Of a stretch of 35,330 bases of DNA, positions 1 to 7,531 are shown one piece after another. Source of the DNA: UBA6080 sp964607515 (GTDB lineage Bacteria > Fermentibacterota > Fermentibacteria > Fermentibacterales > JCC-6). Position 1 is the stretch's first letter; each line of letters opens with the position of its first letter. The stretch spans positions 1 to 35,330 of the forward strand of contig CAZSKU010000025.1 in assembly GCA_964607515.1 (NCBI GenBank), in the 5' to 3' direction. The translations under genes and the position numbers were made by a program. Below the pieces are notes generated by a model. The model ran no database searches, was not told where the DNA came from, and was given only the letters and a program-made list of their open reading frames with translations.

Positions 1-7
1 CCGCATG

Positions 8-36
8 AAAAAGCCGCCGGGGACTCTCCCGGCGGC
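8..36 (-). terminator. Rho-independent terminator after the CDF transporter gene
   Basis: A perfect 9-bp stem (GCCGCCGGG at 13-21, CCCGGCGGC at 28-36) with a 6-nt loop is followed, on the minus strand, by five T (8-12). This is the canonical intrinsic-terminator layout and lies about 100 bp downstream of the stop codon of the minus-strand CDF gene. Confidence 0.8.
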
Positions 37-48
37 ATCCATCCCGTC

Positions 49-73
49 TGGCGAGGCGGATGGGATTCGAACT
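49..73 (-). other. tRNA 3'-end-like fragment
   Basis: On the minus strand this reads AGTTCGAATCCC, then eight or so bases, then GCCTCGCCA. It looks like a tRNA T-loop (TTCGAAT), acceptor 3' strand and encoded CCA. No matching 5' acceptor strand (GAGGCGG), D-arm or anticodon arm is found upstream before the CDF stop codon, and the T-stem does not pair in the canonical register. It is therefore not a functional tRNA. It may be a remnant such as an attachment-site scar, or chance. Confidence 0.3.
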
Positions 74-133
74 GATCCCGGCGATCCTCCGTGAGGAAGC
101 CAGGGAGGGATTTGCGGTCTGCGGGCGACCGGT

Positions 134-1036
134 TCAGAGGGCCGGTTTCACCGGTTCCACGTGAATGCTCACGAAGGTGCTCCGGCCGAACCTGTCCCTG
201 ATTCTCTCCTCGATTCTGGAGGCGATCTCGTGGGCTTCTGTCAGCGGGATCCGGCCGTCGGCCCTGACGTGCAGATCCACCGCCACGTCCCGGCCGATCC
301 GCCTGGTGCGGAGGTTGTGGGGGTCGGCGGCTCCAGGAACGCTCCGGGCCAGTTGAAGTATCTCCCCTTCGAGTCCTTCGTCCAGGGAAGACTCGGTAAG
401 TTCCCCGAGGCTGCCGGAAAGAACTTCCACGCCTGCTTTCCCGATGAAAATGCACACTGCCAGGGCGGCCACGGGGTCCAGAATGCTCCACTTCCCCCCC
501 AGAAGAATGGCCCCTCCGATTCCCAGCAGGGCGCCCACCGAAGACATCGCGTCGGACCGGTGATGCCAGGCGTTGGCCACCAGGGCCCTGCTTCCGATCC
601 GCCTTCCCGCCCGGACGGTGTAGCGGTACAGAAACTCCTTCGTCGCAATGGAGACTCCGGCGGCGACCAGGGCGATTCCCCCGGGAATCCCCGGGAGTCG
701 CCCTTCCATGCAGTCCATGAGTTTCATTACGGCGCTCCGGGCTAGCCCCGCGGCCACCGCCAGCAGAGCGGCGCCAATGATCGCCGCCGCGAGGGTTTCC
801 AGCTTCCCGTGGCCGTAGGAGTGGTTCCTGTCCACGGGTTTTGAGGAGAAGCGAAGGCCGGCCAGCACCACCAGGTCGGTGGCCAGGTCGGACACCGAAT
901 GCACCGCGTCGGCCACCATGGCGCCGCTTCGCCCGATGATGCCCGCGGCGAATTTGAACCCGGTGAGGATCAGGTTCATAAACAGACCGATCCAGGTCAC
1001 CCGGGTCCCGGTCTCGTCTCTTATCTCGCTTGTCAC
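134..1036 (-). CDS. Cation diffusion facilitator (CDF) family transporter
   Basis: Inner-membrane divalent metal/proton antiporter of the cation efflux family; 300 aa is the usual length. Several hydrophobic helices fill residues 15-210. TM2 carries ADAVHSVSD and TM5 carries HHRSD, the Asp/His sites that bind metal in this family, and the segment GHGKLETLAA is the typical loop after TM2. A cytoplasmic ferredoxin-like domain follows (LRTRRIGRDVAVDLHV, ending in SIHVEP). The start is GTG preceded by a G-rich Shine-Dalgarno. Metal specificity (Zn, Fe, Mn or Co) cannot be decided from sequence alone. It lies 69 bp downstream of the serpin gene on the same strand and could share its transcript, and it is followed by the terminator at 8-36. 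Confidence 0.93.
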   Translation of the reverse strand: MTSEIRDETGTRVTWIGLFMNLILTGFKFAAGIIGRSGAMVADAVHSVSDLATDLVVLAGLRFSSKPVDRNHSYGHGKLETLAAAIIGAALLAVAAGLARSAVMKLMDCMEGRLPGIPGGIALVAAGVSIATKEFLYRYTVRAGRRIGSRALVANAWHHRSDAMSSVGALLGIGGAILLGGKWSILDPVAALAVCIFIGKAGVEVLSGSLGELTESSLDEGLEGEILQLARSVPGAADPHNLRTRRIGRDVAVDLHVRADGRIPLTEAHEIASRIEERIRDRFGRSTFVSIHVEPVKPAL

Positions 1037-1105
1037 GATTCCCCCGGAGGTATGGACTTCCGGACCGAAGCATATCCACGATCCGGGGGGTTGTCCACGG
1101 GGCGG

Positions 1106-2338
1106 CTATTCCGAGGGGTCCGCCACCCTTCCCATGAACAGCACGGTTCCGGACAGGTCGTCCATTATCAGGAACATGAAGGGCCTGTCCAGGACGAAGT
1201 ACTCCGGGGGATTCTCGGGCATGGCCGTGGTGGCCATGATGACTCCGGTGGCGGCCGCCGCTTCGGTGCCCGTCTCGTCCACCTTCACGTAGGCCTTGTG
1301 CACCACCTCGCTGATGAAGAGATCGCGGCTGCCTGAAAATCCGCTGAAGTCCGCCGTGGCTCCGTCGAAGGCTTCCGGCATTCCCATGGAAGAAAGGGTT
1401 CCGGCGAGGTTGTAGAGGGTGCTGAACCGGAATGGGGGCATGGCCAGGATCACTTCCTTCTCCGCCAGCCCTTCGTCAACCCTTCGAAGGGTCTCCACGG
1501 AAAACTCCTGCTCGAACCTTTGAAGGTCTCCGTCAGGAAGTATCGCCACCATCCTGCACCGGCCGTCGGAGTAGGGCAGCGACAGGGCCCGGAAACCCTC
1601 CCCGGCGAAGAAGGGGTAATCGCCGGTCCTGTGCATGAAGGGTACCTCCACGGTCCCGCCGGCAAGGGTGGTGAAGTGCCCGGGTCTGGTGGCCTCGGGG
1701 TTGAACTGGTACATCCAGTCTCCCTTGAAGTAGACCGCGCTGGTGAGAACCGCCCGGGTGTCCGGGGTGATGGCGCCGGGGCCGAGGAGATCCGTGATGA
1801 GCCCCTCCGTCCGGTCCGCGGCCCACTGGTTTATCTCCGCCCTTCCGCCCTCGGGATCACCCTTGAAATCCAGATTCCCTGCCTCGGCCCGGTAGCTGTT
1901 CCTAACGGTCTCAACGTACTCGTCCAAAAGGGGGTATGTCCGCTCGACCCACAGGGCGTTGGCGATGTTCAGGGTTACGGGATGCTCCGGCCGCTCCGCG
2001 TTCTCCCGCAGGATCTGCCCCATCAGCCGGGCGAATCCCGCATGCACCTCTTCAGGCTCCCCGCGCAGGCCCAGGACCTGGGCCATCTCCGCTTCGGTTT
2101 CCCCCCTGGCTCCCGCCCAGGCCATCCCCAGGGCCGACGACACGCAGAATGGCGACAGCATCACGTTGTCGGCGCCGCTTTCCAGGCACACCATGCGATA
2201 GAGGTCCACGGCGAACCGGGTGTTACCCTCCCGAAGAGACTGGACGCCGGCCTCGGGCACCACCGCAGAGTGAGGTGCGGATGCCCCGCAGGACGCCAGG
2301 ATGAACACCGCCGCGGCGGAAAAAAGACTCCAGACCAT
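1106..2338 (-). CDS. Serpin-family protease inhibitor, predicted lipoprotein
   Basis: Serpins are suicide inhibitors that trap serine, and sometimes cysteine, proteases through an exposed reactive-centre loop. The chosen ATG gives a 410-aa product and is preceded by AAGGGG five bases upstream. The N-terminus MVWSLFSAAAVFILASCG is a lipoprotein signal peptide with lipobox LASC. Conserved serpin blocks include NALWVERTYPL, TSAVYFKGDW, MHRTGDYPF and a C-terminal DRPFMFLIMDDLSGTVLFMGRV. The loop hinge (ETGTEAAAATGV) has the small residues expected of an inhibitory rather than ovalbumin-like serpin, and the scissile bond should fall near ATTAM. It is divergent from the C25 peptidase gene 138 bp away, suggesting a protease/inhibitor theme. 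The target is unknown. Confidence 0.93.
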   Translation of the reverse strand: MVWSLFSAAAVFILASCGASAPHSAVVPEAGVQSLREGNTRFAVDLYRMVCLESGADNVMLSPFCVSSALGMAWAGARGETEAEMAQVLGLRGEPEEVHAGFARLMGQILRENAERPEHPVTLNIANALWVERTYPLLDEYVETVRNSYRAEAGNLDFKGDPEGGRAEINQWAADRTEGLITDLLGPGAITPDTRAVLTSAVYFKGDWMYQFNPEATRPGHFTTLAGGTVEVPFMHRTGDYPFFAGEGFRALSLPYSDGRCRMVAILPDGDLQRFEQEFSVETLRRVDEGLAEKEVILAMPPFRFSTLYNLAGTLSSMGMPEAFDGATADFSGFSGSRDLFISEVVHKAYVKVDETGTEAAAATGVIMATTAMPENPPEYFVLDRPFMFLIMDDLSGTVLFMGRVADPSE

Positions 2339-2412
2339 GTTCTCCCCTTCCCGGGCTACGGGCCCGACGTTTTCCGTTCCCCGGAAGTTAATACAACGGT
2401 GCCGGAGAAGCA

Positions 2413-2441
2413 TTCCCCCGGACCTTCCCCGATGCTATACT
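2413..2441 (+). promoter_or_regulatory. Possible sigma70-type promoter for the C25 peptidase gene
   Basis: TATACT (2436-2441) is a good -10 match. A weak -35 (TTCCCC, 2413-2418) lies 17 bp upstream. The start codon at 2477 would leave a leader of about 30 nt. Support is motif match and position only. Confidence 0.35.
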
Positions 2442-2476
2442 CGAACCCTGAAACATCATCCGACGGGAGGATTGCG

Positions 2477-4525
2477 GTGTTCCAGGGATTGCTTCTGGCG
2501 GTTGCCGTGCTCTCGGCGGCGGGTATGGGAGCCGCCGGTTCCGTTTCCGCCGTCTTCAGCCTCGATCCGGGGGAGTACGGTATTCAGAGCTTCCCCGAGG
2601 GGGATCTGCCCTGGTGTCTCAGGGGGGTTTCGGGGTTCGAACCCGACCTGCCCAACCTGCCACTTGTGACCTTCTGCTTCGTGATCCCCCAGGGAGCTTC
2701 GGTTACCGGGGCCACGGTGTCCGTCGTCAGAGAGACCCGGCTGGGAGAAGGTCACCCCGTCCTCCCGGTAAGGGTTTCCCCCCTGTCGCAGGATCCTCCG
2801 CCCTACCTGCGGAACCCGTGGGTGTATTCATCGGAAAACTCATTCCCGGCGGAACGGCTGATTCGTTGCTCCACCGGATCGCGGACCGGCTTCAACCTGG
2901 CGGAGGTAACCTTCTCCCCCTTCTCGTGGAGCCCGCTCTCCGGAGGGCTTCGGGTGGCGGAGGAAGCCCTGGTGGAGGTCCGGTACGAAAACGATCCGTC
3001 CGTCGAAATCCTGTCGCTGACCGGGGAGCAGATCGCCGGCGCCCGCGAAGTGCTGGAATCGGTGGTGGACAACCCGGGGGACCTGGCGGCCTTCGCCCCG
3101 GCGATCCGGGCCGGCAACGACCAGTGGCCCGTCTGGGTGGCGGTTGGGCCGGAAGCCATGGAACCCGTTCTGCAGCCCCTGGTGGATTTCCGCAACGCCT
3201 CCGGACTGGCTTCGGAATACACCGCCCTGGAGTGGATCTGCCAGAACTACGAGGGCTGGGACACCCAGGAGCAGATCCGCAACTACCTCAAGGACTCCTT
3301 CGAGAACCGAGGGCTCCAGTACGCGCTGCTCATCGGCGACTGGGGGCCCACCCAGAGGATCTCCAGCCTGAGAGTGGGAAGCGACAGCCTGCTGCTGGGT
3401 GAAACAACAGACCTGTACTACTCGGATCTGACCAGGATGTGGGACGGCGACGGCGACCACCAGTACGGCGAGAACACCGACTGGATAGACTACTACTCGG
3501 ACATCAGCGTGGGCAGGTTCAGCTCGGACAATCCCAACCACATCCAGACCATGGTGGAGAAGACCATCTCCTACGAGACCCAGTCCGACCCCGGGCAGTG
3601 GCGCAGCACGGCTCTTCTCTGCGGGGCTGGATTGTGGCCGGACGTGGAGCCGGACGGGTACTGGGGAAGCTTCGTGTGCGACTCAATCGCCGGGAGAATC
3701 CCCGGGAACTGGACCCAGAACAAGCTCTACGAGTACTGGGACGGCCATCCCACCAACCAGATAGAGATGGTGAACCAGGGCGCCTCCTACGTCAGCGACC
3801 AGGGGCACGGCGGCTCGGGGGGGGTCTACTGGCTCTACTCTCCGGGCAACATGTTCACCAACCAGAACTACACCGGCATGACAAACCTGAACAGGCTGGC
3901 CATCTTCCACTCCATGGCCTGCAGCCCGGGCCAGCTATCGGCGGTGGGCTGCAGCGCCGAAAGGCTCCTTCTTTGGCCCTCAGGCGGGGCGGTGGGAGTC
4001 ATGTACAACTCGAACTACGGATGGGGCACGCCTCCGGCCATGGGTCCCTCGGAGCACCTGGAGCTGCACTTCGCCGAGATGCTCTTCGTGCAGCAGATTC
4101 CAAGGATAGGAGATATGCAGGCGGGAGCAAAGGACGCCTTCAAGGCCGCCGGCGGCATGACGCTTCAGAACTGGGTTCTGCAGGAGAACAATCTTCTGGG
4201 GGATCCCGCTGCGGTATTCATCACCTGCCAGACCGGCATCACCGAAGGAGCCGGCTCTCAAGCGGTCGGTCTCGGAACCCCGTCGCCCAACCCCTCGGCA
4301 GGCATCTTTCAGGTTCCCTGGAGCCTCGACGCGCCCGGCGGGTTCACACTGACCCTGTTCGACATCGCGGGAAGGCAGGTCTGGAATGATGACTGCGCCG
4401 CCTCCGGAACCTGTGGAACAGCTTCGGTGAACGCCCCTGGGCTGCCCAATGGCTGTTACCTGCTCCGGATTGTCTGCGGTGACCGTTCCGCGTCGGTCAT
4501 GACGGTGGTGCTGGGAAACCGGTAA
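2477..4525 (+). CDS. Secreted gingipain-like cysteine peptidase (family C25) with C-terminal sorting domain
   Basis: A predicted extracellular endopeptidase of 682 aa. I chose the GTG at 2477 because GGGAGG sits 6 bp upstream and it gives a clean signal peptide (MFQGLLLAVAVLSAAGMGAA); an upstream ATG at 2432 lacks a good ribosome site. A propeptide-like region precedes the caspase-like C25 domain (about residues 210-580). The domain has IGDWGP, the catalytic His in DQGHGGSGG (H444) and the catalytic Cys in FHSMACSPG (C482), in the order and spacing of gingipains. The last ~80 residues (GTPSPNPSAG, LTLFDIAGRQV, LPNGCYLLRI) form a Por/type IX-like sorting domain. It is convergent with the repeat-protein gene downstream, with a hairpin between. 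Confidence 0.9.
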   Translation: MFQGLLLAVAVLSAAGMGAAGSVSAVFSLDPGEYGIQSFPEGDLPWCLRGVSGFEPDLPNLPLVTFCFVIPQGASVTGATVSVVRETRLGEGHPVLPVRVSPLSQDPPPYLRNPWVYSSENSFPAERLIRCSTGSRTGFNLAEVTFSPFSWSPLSGGLRVAEEALVEVRYENDPSVEILSLTGEQIAGAREVLESVVDNPGDLAAFAPAIRAGNDQWPVWVAVGPEAMEPVLQPLVDFRNASGLASEYTALEWICQNYEGWDTQEQIRNYLKDSFENRGLQYALLIGDWGPTQRISSLRVGSDSLLLGETTDLYYSDLTRMWDGDGDHQYGENTDWIDYYSDISVGRFSSDNPNHIQTMVEKTISYETQSDPGQWRSTALLCGAGLWPDVEPDGYWGSFVCDSIAGRIPGNWTQNKLYEYWDGHPTNQIEMVNQGASYVSDQGHGGSGGVYWLYSPGNMFTNQNYTGMTNLNRLAIFHSMACSPGQLSAVGCSAERLLLWPSGGAVGVMYNSNYGWGTPPAMGPSEHLELHFAEMLFVQQIPRIGDMQAGAKDAFKAAGGMTLQNWVLQENNLLGDPAAVFITCQTGITEGAGSQAVGLGTPSPNPSAGIFQVPWSLDAPGGFTLTLFDIAGRQVWNDDCAASGTCGTASVNAPGLPNGCYLLRIVCGDRSASVMTVVLGNR

Positions 4526-4529
4526 CGAA

Positions 4530-4559
4530 AAGCGCCCGGCGGAATCCCGCCGGGCGCTT
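4530..4559. terminator. Bidirectional-type hairpin between convergent genes
   Basis: A perfect 13-bp stem (AAGCGCCCGGCGG / CCGCCGGGCGCTT) with a 4-nt loop AATC lies 4 bp after the C25 stop and 11 bp from the stop of the opposing gene. The A/T ends give a short T-run on the minus strand (TTTT) and only CTT on the plus strand, so termination should be better for the minus gene. Confidence 0.8.
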
Positions 4560-4570
4560 CGGAAGACGGG

Positions 4571-4738
4571 CTACTCCGCGGGAACCGGAGCCGCCTCCTC
4601 AAGGAGTTCCACCGGAGGTTCCGGTATCGGAACCGCCTCCTCCAGGAGTTCCTCGGGCGCCTCGGGAACCATAGCAGCCTCCTCCAATAGTTCCTCGGGA
4701 ACCCGGGAAATCGGAGCCGCCTCCTCCAGAAGCCCAAC
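4571..4738 (-). repeat. Tandem 42-bp coding repeat, four units
   Basis: The 3' end of the small secreted-protein gene is made of four head-to-tail 42-bp units encoding variations of xxLLEEAxPxxxxP; the last unit is shortened by one codon before the stop. The units differ by point substitutions but keep length, so copy number could change by slippage or recombination without a frameshift. Confidence 0.8.
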
Positions 4739-5122
4739 CGGCACCACTCTGAGCAGGCTCCACTCCACCGAAGAGAAGCCTTCCAGGTCCCCTCCCTCGT
4801 CGATGATCCCGGAAACGTTGTGGTAGAGCACGTCTATCACCAGGCCGGCAGCCATGGACTCGGCCGCCTCCGGGGTCACCCCCGCCAGGGAGACTTCCAG
4901 TTCACGGCCGCAGCAGTCCTCCATGAAGGTGTCCGTACTGTGGGAGGTCAGTGCTTCATTTACTCCGGTAACTCTGAGCACCATCGGGAAAACGCCCGAA
5001 GTCTGGTCGTACTCGCCTGTGCTCACCACTTCCGCCCGGCAGTCGAATTCCACCACCACCGAACCCGGGGCGGCGCCGGCGAGGACGAGGATCAGCGCCG
5101 CTGGAACAGTCATGTTCCTCAT
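4571..5122 (-). CDS. Secreted protein of unknown function with 14-residue acidic tandem repeats
   Basis: I do not recognise the family. The start at 5122 (MRNMTVPAALILVL) has GGGAG five bases upstream and yields a 183-aa protein with a clear Sec signal peptide ending near AGAAPG. The middle (residues ~20-125) looks like a compact secreted domain with a CC pair (MEDCCGRELEV). The C-terminal 55 residues are four copies of a 14-residue unit built on ELLEEA followed by a Pro/Val-rich spacer (EELLEEAVPIPEPP is one copy). The tail is strongly acidic and Pro-rich, so it is probably extended or a helical spacer. The signal peptide resembles that of the neighbour at 5211-5912 (LILAGAAP), suggesting a related secretion context. 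Function unknown. Confidence 0.75.
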   Translation of the reverse strand: MRNMTVPAALILVLAGAAPGSVVVEFDCRAEVVSTGEYDQTSGVFPMVLRVTGVNEALTSHSTDTFMEDCCGRELEVSLAGVTPEAAESMAAGLVIDVLYHNVSGIIDEGGDLEGFSSVEWSLLRVVPVGLLEEAAPISRVPEELLEEAAMVPEAPEELLEEAVPIPEPPVELLEEAAPVPAE

Positions 5123-5210
5123 GTCATCTCCCTTCCGGAGGTTGTCGGGAAAACCTCTACCCCTGGGAGGAATATACCCCGGAAGGGATCCGGTCATTCC
5201 CCGGCCGAAT

Positions 5211-5912
5211 CTAGAAACTCCCCTTGATACCTCCCCAGGTCATGGCTTCCATACTGTACCCGGTGTCGGTGACGATTACATGGTCGAAGGCCACGTGTTT
5301 CAGGCCCCCGCTGAAGCTGTGACAACCCATGCCCACTGAACCGGGTTCCGCATAGCTGGCATCGCTGGCGGATACGTTGAAATCCACAGGTTCGTCGGAC
5401 AGGTCGCCCTGCCACACCTTCCCCCTGAGCTGGCCGCCGAACACTTCAAACCTCATCCAGTAGGGGACCTCGAAATCCAGCGGATAATCGGCCTCGGCGA
5501 GAACCTCGTAGGCCCCTCCAAACTCTCTGTGAATCTGGATGTCATCCCAGTTGAACCGCAGCCAGAGAACGTAAGCGTCAAGTTCCTCAACGGGATGCTG
5601 CATCCTGACCACGACTCCCAGATGGCTGGTCCCCTCCCACGCCTTCACCCTGGTGACGACCGAGTAGTCGGGCACGGTCATCTGCCAGGGAGACGAGCCC
5701 TGGTCGTCGCCGCTCAGTGCGAAGACATAGCCGCTGGGCTTGGTAATCTCCATGTGATACCAGCCGTCCTGAACGTAGTAGGAGGCCGAGTCGGGCCAGT
5801 TCGTCAGCTCGGTCCAGCCGATCGCGTCGCCGTCTTCGAAGTCGTCCTCCAGAAGGGTCGCGGCCGGAGCCGCGCCTGCGAGGATCAGAACAATGCACAT
5901 CAGAGCTTTCAT
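5211..5912 (-). CDS. Secreted concanavalin/LamG-like jelly-roll domain protein
   Basis: A 233-aa secreted protein. The tandem ATGATG at 5915/5912 follows GGAGGGG; the second ATG has the better spacing (6 nt). Signal peptide MKALMCIVLILAGAAPA. The rest (LLEDDFEDGDAIGWTEL ... VVRMQHPVEELDAYVLWLRF ... VPYWMRFEVFGGQLRGKVW ... GSVGMGCHSFSGGLKHVAFDHV) has the strand pattern of single-domain jelly-roll proteins of the concanavalin-like/DUF1080 type, which often bind or cleave glycans. No catalytic residues are identifiable, so binding or structural roles are as likely. It lies downstream of the esterase on the same strand, with a short leader ORF between. Confidence 0.7.
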   Translation of the reverse strand: MKALMCIVLILAGAAPAATLLEDDFEDGDAIGWTELTNWPDSASYYVQDGWYHMEITKPSGYVFALSGDDQGSSPWQMTVPDYSVVTRVKAWEGTSHLGVVVRMQHPVEELDAYVLWLRFNWDDIQIHREFGGAYEVLAEADYPLDFEVPYWMRFEVFGGQLRGKVWQGDLSDEPVDFNVSASDASYAEPGSVGMGCHSFSGGLKHVAFDHVIVTDTGYSMEAMTWGGIKGSF

Positions 5913-5949
5913 CATTCCCCTCCGTTGCCCCGTCACGCCCGGGGTCTCC

Positions 5950-5991
5950 TTAGAACAAATGCTCCAGGTACAGCATGATTCGGTCCCTCAC
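5950..5991 (-). CDS. Possible 13-aa leader peptide or minigene
   Basis: Immediately after the esterase stop, the minus strand carries a perfect extended Shine-Dalgarno GGAGGTGAT (5997-6005) that overlaps the stop codon. It is followed by ATG AAG TGA (5996-5988), a two-codon frame, and by an overlapping GTG-started frame of 13 residues (MRDRIMLYLEHLF, stop at 5950). Such a strong ribosome site in front of an almost immediate stop is unusual. It could be a translated leader for the downstream gene, a regulatory minigene or a decayed gene start. Confidence 0.3.
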   Translation of the reverse strand: MRDRIMLYLEHLF

Positions 5992-6004
5992 TTCATATCA
6001 CCTC

Positions 6005-7258
6005 CTATCTGAGCACGAGAACGCTGGTTGATGCCGAATGGCCCTGAGTTTCAAGCCGGATCAGGTAGACCCCCGAAGGAAGACCCGAGGCTTCGAACAG
6101 CAGGGAGTGTTCCCCGGCGGGCAGGAACCCGGGCTCCATGGAGCGCACAGGTCTGCCTGCAATGTCGAAGACTCTAAGTTCAACCTCCCCCGGCGCACCC
6201 AGCGAGAAACTGATTTCTCCCGTCGTGGAAAGGGGATTGGGAGTTACACTCATGATGACGGCCGGAGTGGGAGGTCGAGGCTCATTATCCACCCCCAGGC
6301 TTCCCATTGCCAGCAACAGCATCTGGGCCATTCTGGATCCGGGTATCTGATGACCGGAGCTGTCGGCAAAAACGGCGTGGGGAAGTCCCAGATCCTCCAG
6401 CGTGTCCGCGAAGGCATAGTTCGACTCGGAAAGCCCGTCGAAGGTGTCGTTGACTCCCCAGGTCAATCCGATGAAAAGGTCTTCCGGAGGGTTGACTTTC
6501 ACCATATGTGCCGGATTGTGAAGCTCGAACTCGGCGTACACCGAATCCACCAGCTGAGCGTAGGGATCCAGGGGGAAATCCACCGAATCCGGAGCGCCGA
6601 GGTTCGGTGAATAAGCTCCCGAATAGAGGAAGTAGGAGTTGGTGTAGGTCCCGTTTCCCCAATCGTAGGTGTAGGGCGGTTCCGATTCGGGGCACTCCAG
6701 GATGATTCGCGCGGTGGAATACGGCATCGCCACCACCATGTCGGGATAGGCCCCGGAGGTGACCACCCTGTCGAAAAGCCCGGGATGGCGAAGCGACAGG
6801 TCCAGCGCTCCTGACCCTCCCATGGACTGACCCATGATATGCCTTGAGCCATCTCCCAGGGTGCAGTAGTTGGTGTCGATGAAGGCGATGACATCCTGAA
6901 TCACGTAGTCCTCGTAGTTGCCGTAAAACTCCGAGTTGGCCCACATGCTCCCGTTGTAAGGGGGGCACCAGCCTTCGGGGCTGGCGAAGATACACGGCTC
7001 GATATCCCCCGCGGCCGCCAGACTATCGTGAACCTCGCCCAGCATGGGAGTTCCTGAGAAATAATGACCGCCCCAGCCGTGAAGCCAGATGGTCACCTGG
7101 TACTGCGTGCTTCCCTGGGGATCGTACCCTTCGGGAAGGTAGACGGCGATGGGATTCTCGAAACCCAGGCTCGGCGGGACGAAGCTGGTGTCCACCCAGG
7201 TCCCGGCGCCCATGATCGTATCCGCCGCCAGGAGAAGGATCGGAAATCCCCCGCGCAT
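6005..7258 (-). CDS. Secreted alpha/beta-hydrolase (esterase D/feruloyl-esterase-like) with C-terminal sorting domain
   Basis: A 417-aa predicted extracellular serine esterase. The ATG at 7258 has a G-rich Shine-Dalgarno (AGGGGGG). A short signal sequence (MRGGFPILLLAADTIMGAG) leads into the hydrolase fold: VTIWLHGWGG as oxyanion region, GQSMGGSG with nucleophile S145, GVNDTFDG with likely acid D271, and SSGHQIPG with H303. The pattern matches esterase D/CE1-type enzymes that act on acyl-carbohydrate or polyester bonds; the substrate is unknown. The last ~85 residues (VTPNPLSTTG, LRVFDIAGRPV, LPSGVYLIRL) are a Por/type IX-like sorting tail also seen at the ends of the C25 peptidase and the FG-GAP protein, implying export through the same route. 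Confidence 0.88.
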   Translation of the reverse strand: MRGGFPILLLAADTIMGAGTWVDTSFVPPSLGFENPIAVYLPEGYDPQGSTQYQVTIWLHGWGGHYFSGTPMLGEVHDSLAAAGDIEPCIFASPEGWCPPYNGSMWANSEFYGNYEDYVIQDVIAFIDTNYCTLGDGSRHIMGQSMGGSGALDLSLRHPGLFDRVVTSGAYPDMVVAMPYSTARIILECPESEPPYTYDWGNGTYTNSYFLYSGAYSPNLGAPDSVDFPLDPYAQLVDSVYAEFELHNPAHMVKVNPPEDLFIGLTWGVNDTFDGLSESNYAFADTLEDLGLPHAVFADSSGHQIPGSRMAQMLLLAMGSLGVDNEPRPPTPAVIMSVTPNPLSTTGEISFSLGAPGEVELRVFDIAGRPVRSMEPGFLPAGEHSLLFEASGLPSGVYLIRLETQGHSASTSVLVLR

Positions 7259-7282
7259 GCTCCCCCCTTTCCTGCGCCGTCA

Positions 7283-7300
7283 GCAGGTGCCTGCACCTGC
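7283..7300. promoter_or_regulatory. 18-bp inverted repeat upstream of the esterase gene
   Basis: GCAGGTGC-CT-GCACCTGC is a perfect 8+2+8 inverted repeat 24 bp upstream of the esterase start codon, inside the predicted leader. Its size and symmetry suit a dimeric repressor operator. There is no T-run, so it is not an intrinsic terminator. Confidence 0.4.
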
Positions 7301-7365
7301 CTGGTTACCTGGATGAGGGGAGTTGCAGCACCTCCTGGCCGCGCGTACAATTGTCTTTCCGGTGT

Positions 7366-7394
7366 GAGATAAAACCTCGTGGAAATAATGTCAA
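7366..7394 (-). promoter_or_regulatory. Possible promoter for the esterase gene
   Basis: On the minus strand TTGACA (7394-7389) is a perfect -35. It is followed after 17 bp by TATCTC (7371-7366), a weak -10. It sits in the most AT-rich intergenic stretch here (about 7340-7430), leaving a leader of about 100 nt that contains the 18-bp inverted repeat. Confidence 0.4.
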
Positions 7395-7531
7395 TGATAT
7401 TGAAAAGTATACCTGTATCGTATGGTATATGCCCCGGTCGGTAAGACTCCTACAAGCGCATTCCGTGCCGGATTCCCAGTGGAATCGCTGTTATTGAAGA
7501 GCGGAGTTGCCCGGAATCCGCCCTGCGGAGG

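Larger units (their letters stand above)
7259..7531. other. 273-bp intergenic region
   Basis: This gap separates the esterase gene from the end of the TPR gene. It holds the esterase promoter candidate and the 18-bp inverted repeat. Near 7470-7530 there are only short imperfect hairpins (GATTCC/GGAATC and GCGGA/TCCGC), with no convincing terminator for the long upstream gene run. I see no gene in it. Confidence 0.6.

Noticed and set aside
1520..2476. N-terminal extension of the C25 peptidase frame
   Set aside because: The extension runs antisense through the serpin gene. The GTG at 2477 has a strong Shine-Dalgarno and starts a signal peptide.
7466..7531. Short hairpins after the TPR gene as a terminator
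   Set aside because: Stems of only 5-6 bp, with no T-run on the minus strand.
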